Shown here piece by piece: positions 58,653-64,000 of a stretch of DNA of 64,000 nucleotides. Under the pieces are notes generated by a model. The model saw only the letters and a program-made list of their open reading frames with translations. It was not told the DNA's origin and searched no databases. The number at the start of each line of letters is the position of its first letter. The first letter of the stretch is position 1. This DNA is from Bacillota bacterium. GTDB taxonomy: Bacteria > Bacillota > Clostridia > Christensenellales > Pumilibacteraceae. Both the position numbers and the translations under genes were made by a program. The stretch spans positions 1 to 64,000 of the forward strand of contig WRAF01000003.1 in the NCBI GenBank assembly GCA_009780325.1, in the 5' to 3' direction.

Positions 58653-59576
58653 ATGCCTATAATTTTTGCTTTAGTTTCTGCTGTATCAGCAGGCTTTGTA
58701 AGTATATCTATAAAAATTGGACTTAAAGGAGTGGATTCTAATTTAGGTACTTTTTTACGTACACTTATTGTCATCATTTTTGCAGCTATTTTTGCAAGCA
58801 TTGTAGGTGGTTTTTATACTTTATCAAATATGACTTTATTGGGCTGGATTACATTATCATTTTCAGGAATTTTTACTGCTTTGTCGTGGCTTTGTGGCTT
58901 TAAAGCACTTCAAGTTGGTCAAGCGCATAAAGTAATTGTCATTGATAAATTAAGCACAGTTTTGACTATGGGACTTGCAATCATTATTTTATCAGAACCA
59001 TTTTGGTGGCTTACTTTCGTTGCTATGGGAATCATTTTAACAGGAACAATGCTCATGGTAATAAAACCAAAATCTAAAACCATAGATGACGATATTAATG
59101 AAAATTTTAAACCACACAAAATAATAAATGCAAAATCTAAAAGCTGGGTATTATTTGCTATTTTGGCATTGGTTTTTGCTTCATTCACGGCAATACTTGC
59201 TTCAATAGGTATGAATTCTGTATACTATGGAAAAGAACCAGTTGCAGCAGGAGCAGCTACATTTTATAGGACTTCTATTGTTGCATTATTATCTTTATGC
59301 ATAGTTTTAGGCACAAAAAAAATGAAAAACATTAAAACTTTTTCAAGACGCAATTGGATTTTTATAATTATATCAGGAATACTTACAGGTGTGTCTTGGC
59401 TTGCATTTTTTGCTGCATTACAAATAGGCAATGTAAGCATAGTTGTTCCAATTGATAGACTAAGCATAATTATTTCTGTAGTTGGTGCAACAATAATGTT
59501 TAAAGAAAAATTAAATTGGATAGGCTGGCTAGGATTAGCAGTTTTAACAATAGGCACATTACTTTTACTGATCTAG
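58653..59576 (+). CDS. EamA/DMT family transporter
   Basis: About 10 TM segments in two EamA-like halves. Confidence 0.85.
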   Translation: MPIIFALVSAVSAGFVSISIKIGLKGVDSNLGTFLRTLIVIIFAAIFASIVGGFYTLSNMTLLGWITLSFSGIFTALSWLCGFKALQVGQAHKVIVIDKLSTVLTMGLAIIILSEPFWWLTFVAMGIILTGTMLMVIKPKSKTIDDDINENFKPHKIINAKSKSWVLFAILALVFASFTAILASIGMNSVYYGKEPVAAGAATFYRTSIVALLSLCIVLGTKKMKNIKTFSRRNWIFIIISGILTGVSWLAFFAALQIGNVSIVVPIDRLSIIISVVGATIMFKEKLNWIGWLGLAVLTIGTLLLLI

Positions 59577-59678
59577 TCAAGCCACTAAGCGTTGTTGTTT
59601 AATATTCACTATAACTGATAACATTTATTTAAAATAAAAAATGATTAATAAAATTATTAAGAGAGGCTTAAAAAATAA

Positions 59679-60629
59679 ATGAAAAATGCAATAAAAATCT
59701 TTAATTCTATGCTTTTTCCTGAAAATATTAAGTGCATTGTATGTGATGCTGAACTTAATGAAGATATTAGAGAAAACATATGCAAAAAATGTTCGTTGAT
59801 TTTGAATACTTCTTTTTGCCTTATTTGCGGGCGAGCAATGAATCATAAAGAGAATTCTGATGATTATAAAGTCATTGCAATAACAAAAAATTTATTAGGA
59901 TTTGGTTTTTCTGAGCATTGGATTAGGGTTCCTATCTCCAAAAAAGATAAAGATGAAGATAGACTACAAATTGATTATGAGACAGATTTTGAATATGAAT
60001 TGGGTATTGATCTAATTAATGAAGATTCATTAGATCCACTTCAAGAAGATAATGAACAAGAAAAAGCAATAAATGTATGCCATAATTGTGCACGATATAG
60101 TCCAGTGTTTTATAGAGCAAGAAGTAGTTTTATATATAAGAGTGAGATTACTGCTTTAGTATATAGATTTAAATATGGAAATAATAAATATCTTGGCAAA
60201 CATTTTGCATTATTTATGATGGATACATTCAATCAATATATTAAAGAAGAGTTTGACATAGATTTTATAAGCTTTGTACCCATGACAAAATCAAGACAAA
60301 AAATAAGGGGTTATAATCAAGCACAAGTGCTAGCTAAAGAATTATCCATATTATTAAATATTGATTTAATAAATTTATTTAATAGAAATGAAACAAAAAA
60401 AGAAAATAAAAATGCCGCTAAATTAACCAAAAAAGAAAGGCAAGAATTTATTAAGGGCAGTATAAATATTAATAATGATATCGATAAAGCTTTATTAAAA
60501 GAAAAGACAATTCTATTAATTGATGATGTTTTCACTACAGGAACAACTAGCAATGAGTGTGCTAAAAAATTAAAACAAACCTTAAACATAAAAACAATAG
60601 TTTTGACATTAGCAGCAGCAACAGCTTGA
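59679..60629 (+). CDS. comFC: ComFC-like phosphoribosyltransferase with acidic insertion
   Basis: CIVCDAELN...CKKC...CLICG; KSRQKIRGYNQAQVLAKELS; ILLIDDVFTTGTTSNECAKKLK. Confidence 0.88.
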   Translation: MKNAIKIFNSMLFPENIKCIVCDAELNEDIRENICKKCSLILNTSFCLICGRAMNHKENSDDYKVIAITKNLLGFGFSEHWIRVPISKKDKDEDRLQIDYETDFEYELGIDLINEDSLDPLQEDNEQEKAINVCHNCARYSPVFYRARSSFIYKSEITALVYRFKYGNNKYLGKHFALFMMDTFNQYIKEEFDIDFISFVPMTKSRQKIRGYNQAQVLAKELSILLNIDLINLFNRNETKKENKNAAKLTKKERQEFIKGSININNDIDKALLKEKTILLIDDVFTTGTTSNECAKKLKQTLNIKTIVLTLAAATA

Positions 60630-60654
60630 CAAATAAAAAAATTAAAGGTATAAT
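60626..60654 (+). promoter_or_regulatory. Sigma-A-like promoter abutting thrS start
   Basis: TTGACA - 17 nt - TATAAT; ATG at 60663. Confidence 0.65.
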
Positions 60655-60662
60655 GAATATCT

Positions 60663-62627
60663 ATGAAAGAAATTAAAATTACATTAAAAGACTTATCGGT
60701 TATAGAGGTACAATTAAACTCTAGTGCATTAGAAGTAGCTGCAATAATTTCAGAGGGTCTAGCAAGAGTAGCATTAGCATGCAAAATTGACGGTGTTTTA
60801 TCAGATCTTAGGACACCATTAACTAAAGATTGTGCCTTAGAGATTTTGACATTTAAAGATGAAGAGGGGAAAAATATTTATCGTCATTCTTGTGCTCATA
60901 TTTTAGCAATGGCGGTCAAATCAATCTATCCTGATGTCAAATTAGGGATTGGTCCGCACATTAGAGACGGTTTTTATTATGATTTTGATTTTCCTTCTCC
61001 TATTACACAAGAAGATTTTGTACACATTGAAGCAGAAATGCAAAATATAATCAAAGCTGATTTGCCGATTACAAAAATTATCGTACCTAGAAAAAGCGCA
61101 TTATCTCAAATGCGTGCTTTTGAAGAGTCATACAAAATTCAATTGATTGAAGAAATATCAAAAGATAATGATATTTTCTTTTATAAGATGGGTGATTTTT
61201 CTGAACTTTGCTCAGGACCTCATATTAGCTCTACGGGCAAAATTAAAGCATTTAAATTGACTCAACTTGCAGGAGCATATTGGAGAGGCAGTGAAAAAAA
61301 TAAAATGCTGACAAGAATTTATGGTACATGCTATGAAAAGAAAGCAGACTTAACAGAACATCTAGAGCGTTTAGAAGAAGCCAAAAGACGAGATCATAAT
61401 AAGCTAGGCAGAGAGTTAGGATTTTTTATGACTGAAGAAAAGATTGGTCAAGGTTTGCCGCTATTAATGCCAAAAGGGGCAAAGTTTTTTCAAATATTAC
61501 AACGTTTTGTTGAAGATGAAGAAGAAAGAAGAGGCTATGTATTAACAAAAACTCCATCATTTGCAAAAAGTGATTTATATAAAATTAGCGGTCACTGGGA
61601 TCATTATAAAGATAGTATGTTTATTATTGGAGAAGAAAATACTGTTTCTATCACACATAATACCCTTCAAAAAGCAAAATCCGACCATGTTTTTGCATTA
61701 AGACCGATGACTTGCCCATATCAGTATATGATTTATAAAAATGGCTTGAAAAGCTATAGAGACTTGCCCATTAAATACAATGAAACAGCAGCTCTTTTTA
61801 GAAATGAAAACAGCGGCGAAATGCACGGTTTAATCAGAGTACGTCAGTTTCATTTGTCCGATGGTCATGTAATTTGCACGCCTAGTCAACTTGAAAAAGA
61901 ATTTAAGGATTGTTTTGAGCTATCTATTTTCTTTTTAGATAAAATCGGAATGCTGGGTGATGTATTTTTTAGATTCTCTAAACGTGATTTGCAAAAGGAT
62001 AAATATATAGGGAGTTTAGATACTTGGAATTTAGCAGAAAGTTCAATGAAAAATATTCTAGATTCAATGAATATCGAGTATACTGAAGCTGAAGGTGAAG
62101 CAGCATTTTATGGACCTAAATTAGATATTCAGTTTAGAAATGTATACGGAAAAGAAGATACTTTAATGACTATTCAAGTGGATTTATTTTTGAGTGAAAA
62201 GTTTGACATGACTTATGTTGCTGAAGGTGGTGAAAAAAAATATCCTTATATTATTCATAGGTCGGCATTTGGCTGCTATGAGAGGGTGATGGCGGCATTA
62301 ATAGAAAAATATAGCGGATCGCTGCCTCTTTGGATGTCACCAATGCAGATAGCTATTTTGCCTGTAACAGATAGGGCTATTGTTAGGGCAAAAGAAATTG
62401 AAGCGGAGTTAAAGTCTGAAGGATTAAGATGTGAGGTAGACTATAGAAATGAAAAGCTTGGATTTAAGATAAGGGCAGCTCAGGTCGAAAAAATTCCTTA
62501 TATGCTTGTTTTAGGAGATAAAGAAATTGAGAATAACATGATTGCAATAAGAGAACGTCACCAAGGAGATTTAGGTACAATGACATTAAAGGATTTTTTA
62601 AAGAGAATTAAAAAAGAATTAAAGTAA
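60663..62627 (+). CDS. thrS: Threonyl-tRNA synthetase
   Basis: HSCAHILAMAVKSIYP; RPMTCPYQYMIYKNGLKSYRDLPIKYNE; GLIRVRQFHLSDGHVICTP. Confidence 0.97.
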   Translation: MKEIKITLKDLSVIEVQLNSSALEVAAIISEGLARVALACKIDGVLSDLRTPLTKDCALEILTFKDEEGKNIYRHSCAHILAMAVKSIYPDVKLGIGPHIRDGFYYDFDFPSPITQEDFVHIEAEMQNIIKADLPITKIIVPRKSALSQMRAFEESYKIQLIEEISKDNDIFFYKMGDFSELCSGPHISSTGKIKAFKLTQLAGAYWRGSEKNKMLTRIYGTCYEKKADLTEHLERLEEAKRRDHNKLGRELGFFMTEEKIGQGLPLLMPKGAKFFQILQRFVEDEEERRGYVLTKTPSFAKSDLYKISGHWDHYKDSMFIIGEENTVSITHNTLQKAKSDHVFALRPMTCPYQYMIYKNGLKSYRDLPIKYNETAALFRNENSGEMHGLIRVRQFHLSDGHVICTPSQLEKEFKDCFELSIFFLDKIGMLGDVFFRFSKRDLQKDKYIGSLDTWNLAESSMKNILDSMNIEYTEAEGEAAFYGPKLDIQFRNVYGKEDTLMTIQVDLFLSEKFDMTYVAEGGEKKYPYIIHRSAFGCYERVMAALIEKYSGSLPLWMSPMQIAILPVTDRAIVRAKEIEAELKSEGLRCEVDYRNEKLGFKIRAAQVEKIPYMLVLGDKEIENNMIAIRERHQGDLGTMTLKDFLKRIKKELK

Positions 62628-62635
62628 ATTAACAT

Positions 62636-62668
62636 AATTGCATTGCTACTATTAGTAGCAATGCAATT
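62636..62668. repeat. Perfect 15-bp-stem hairpin downstream of thrS
   Basis: aattgcattgctact - att - agtagcaatgcaatt; no T tract follows. Confidence 0.75.
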
Positions 62669-62774
62669 ACTAATTGTGGCAGTTTATAACAATAATATTG
62701 TTGTCATTTTGAAAGCTTTATAGTATATTATAAAATAGTTAATTAGCTATAAAAAACTTAAAGGAGGAATAAAA

Positions 62775-62894
62775 ATGTCAAACAATAACATATGCACTTG
62801 TCCAACTTGCAACTGCCCAAATTGCCCTTGCACACCAACAGAATGTAAATGTCTACCAGAATGTAACTGCAGTTGCAAATGCAATAAACAATAA
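62775..62894 (+). CDS. 39-aa Cys-rich (metallothionein-like) peptide, not in the ORF track
   Basis: MSNNNICTCPTCNCPNCPCTPTECKCLPECNCSCKCNKQ*; 12 Cys of 39 residues; strong SD aaggagg 7 nt upstream. Confidence 0.8.
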   Translation: MSNNNICTCPTCNCPNCPCTPTECKCLPECNCSCKCNKQ

Positions 62895-62899
62895 TAATT

Positions 62900-63151
62900 A
62901 TGGATGCTAAGATAGTAGGAATACGCATTATGGAGGGACGCAAGAAATTGGGTCTCTCTAGAGTGCAATTTGCTTTAAAAGTCAATATAAGCCAGCAAGC
63001 TGTAGGCAAGTGGGAACGAGGTGAAAGTTTGCCAGATATTTTTATGCTTGCAAAAATTGGTGAAGTAATTGGAATCACAGACATGTGCTATTTTGTAGGT
63101 AAAGATCCATGCGTTTGCGACTGCGGCTGTTGTCCTTGTTGCATAAAATGA
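62900..63151 (+). CDS. XRE-family HTH regulator with Cys-cluster C-terminus
   Basis: GIRIMEGRKKLGLSRVQFALKVNISQQAVGKWERGESLPDIFMLAKIGEVIGI then DMCYFVGKDPCVCDCGCCPCCIK; starts 5 nt after the Cys-rich peptide stop. Confidence 0.85.
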   Translation: MDAKIVGIRIMEGRKKLGLSRVQFALKVNISQQAVGKWERGESLPDIFMLAKIGEVIGITDMCYFVGKDPCVCDCGCCPCCIK

Positions 63152-63168
63152 AACTGCTTTCATTTTTA
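63145..63168 (+). terminator. Weak AT-rich terminator-like hairpin
   Basis: aaaatgaaa - ctgc - tttcatttt at the end of the HTH gene. Confidence 0.4.
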
Positions 63169-63227
63169 GATAAATTTCTACAAAAATTCTTATAATTCCT
63201 TAGTCTAGAAATATTAAAATTATATAC

Positions 63228-64000
63228 ATGACAAGGAGCATTGTTATTACATCAGGCAAGGGCGGAGTAGGCAAAACTACGCTTGCTGCTATGTTGGGCA
63301 GAACACTAGGATTATTAGGTCTTAGAGTTTTATTAATTGACACAGACATGGGTCTAAATAATCTTGATGTTGTCATGGACATAGAACGCAAGGTTGTTTT
63401 TGATATTGTAGATGTTTTAAATGGAAAATGCAGATTAAAGCAAGCCTTAGTTGAAGATATCATAGAAGGTGTTTTTATATTGCCTTCTAATCACACCTAT
63501 GACAAATCAAACATAACATCAGCTACCTTGAGGAATTTAATACAAAACCTAATAGGCTTTGATTTTTGCATACTAGATTGTCCAGCGGGAATTGAAGCAG
63601 GATTCCATAGAGCAGTAAGTGCAGCCAATGAAGCAATTGTAGTATCCACTCCGCATCTATCAGCACTTAAAGATGCAAATAAAGTGCTGTCAATTTTACA
63701 ATCATATAAAATGAATACTAGCTTAGCATTAAATAGAGTACGAGGTGATTTAATTGTAAGTGGAGATTATTTGTCACCTTTGGATATTAAAAATAGTTTA
63801 TCCGTACCTTTGATTGGAGTCGTACCTGAAAATGATGATATAGGAATTTTTTCTAATCAAGCACTAAATAAAAATAATGCAGCCTTTAATGCAGCAATGA
63901 TGATGGCAAAAAATTTGATATACGAAAGTGAAAATTTATTTGATACTACAAAGGCGTTTAAAGGTTTCTTTGGGCGTTTAAAAAGAAAGGGAAGGAGACA
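63228..64000 (+). CDS. minD: Septum site-determining ATPase MinD (partial, runs off window)
   Basis: MTRSIVITSGKGGVGKTTLAAMLGRTLGLLGLRVLLIDTDMGLNNLDVVMDIE; no stop before 64000. Confidence 0.9.
   Translation, partial: MTRSIVITSGKGGVGKTTLAAMLGRTLGLLGLRVLLIDTDMGLNNLDVVMDIERKVVFDIVDVLNGKCRLKQALVEDIIEGVFILPSNHTYDKSNITSATLRNLIQNLIGFDFCILDCPAGIEAGFHRAVSAANEAIVVSTPHLSALKDANKVLSILQSYKMNTSLALNRVRGDLIVSGDYLSPLDIKNSLSVPLIGVVPENDDIGIFSNQALNKNNAAFNAAMMMAKNLIYESENLFDTTKAFKGFFGRLKRKGRR

Noticed and set aside
60600-60663. T-box riboswitch for thrS
   Set aside because: The gap between comFC and thrS is about 33 nt and holds a promoter; no room for a T-box.
62747-63163. Minus-strand ORFs across the Cys-rich peptide and HTH gene
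   Set aside because: Antisense to two well-supported + strand genes with an SD and a clear HTH domain.

Overview
This is a 64 kb AT-rich window from a spore-forming Firmicutes/Clostridia-like chromosome, mostly housekeeping genes on the + strand. Recognisable blocks are frr-uppS-cdsA-dxr-rseP-ispG, rimP-nusA-rnpM-L7Ae-infB-rbfA-nrnA-truB-ribF, an ispH::S1 fusion, surE-aroH-cmk-plsC, pepP-efp-spoIIIAA-AH, an Asp23 family gene, nusB, folD-xseAB-ispA-dxs-nadK-argR-recN-spoIVB, comFC, thrS and a partial minD. There are two tRNAs: Ser-TGA (-) and Arg-CCT (+). The main accessory or unusual content is: (1) a 39-aa peptide with 12 Cys (62775-62894), absent from the ORF track, directly followed by an XRE regulator with a Cys-cluster tail; (2) two paralogous leader-type/lipobox proteins, one with a C-x3-C-x3-C core and one with an N/G/Y-repeat core, followed by a SPASM-type radical SAM enzyme and a ThuA-like protein; (3) a PolC-like ORF in the usual polC position that keeps the OB and DEDDh exonuclease parts but lacks PHP and polymerase; (4) a DUF1284::NusB fusion; (5) a SipW-type signal peptidase between a TasA/camelysin-like protein and a 782-aa exported W-repeat protein; (6) several genes with sigma-A-like promoters so close to the start codon that leaderless mRNAs are likely. 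All calls come from reading the sequence and supplied translations; no database search was run.
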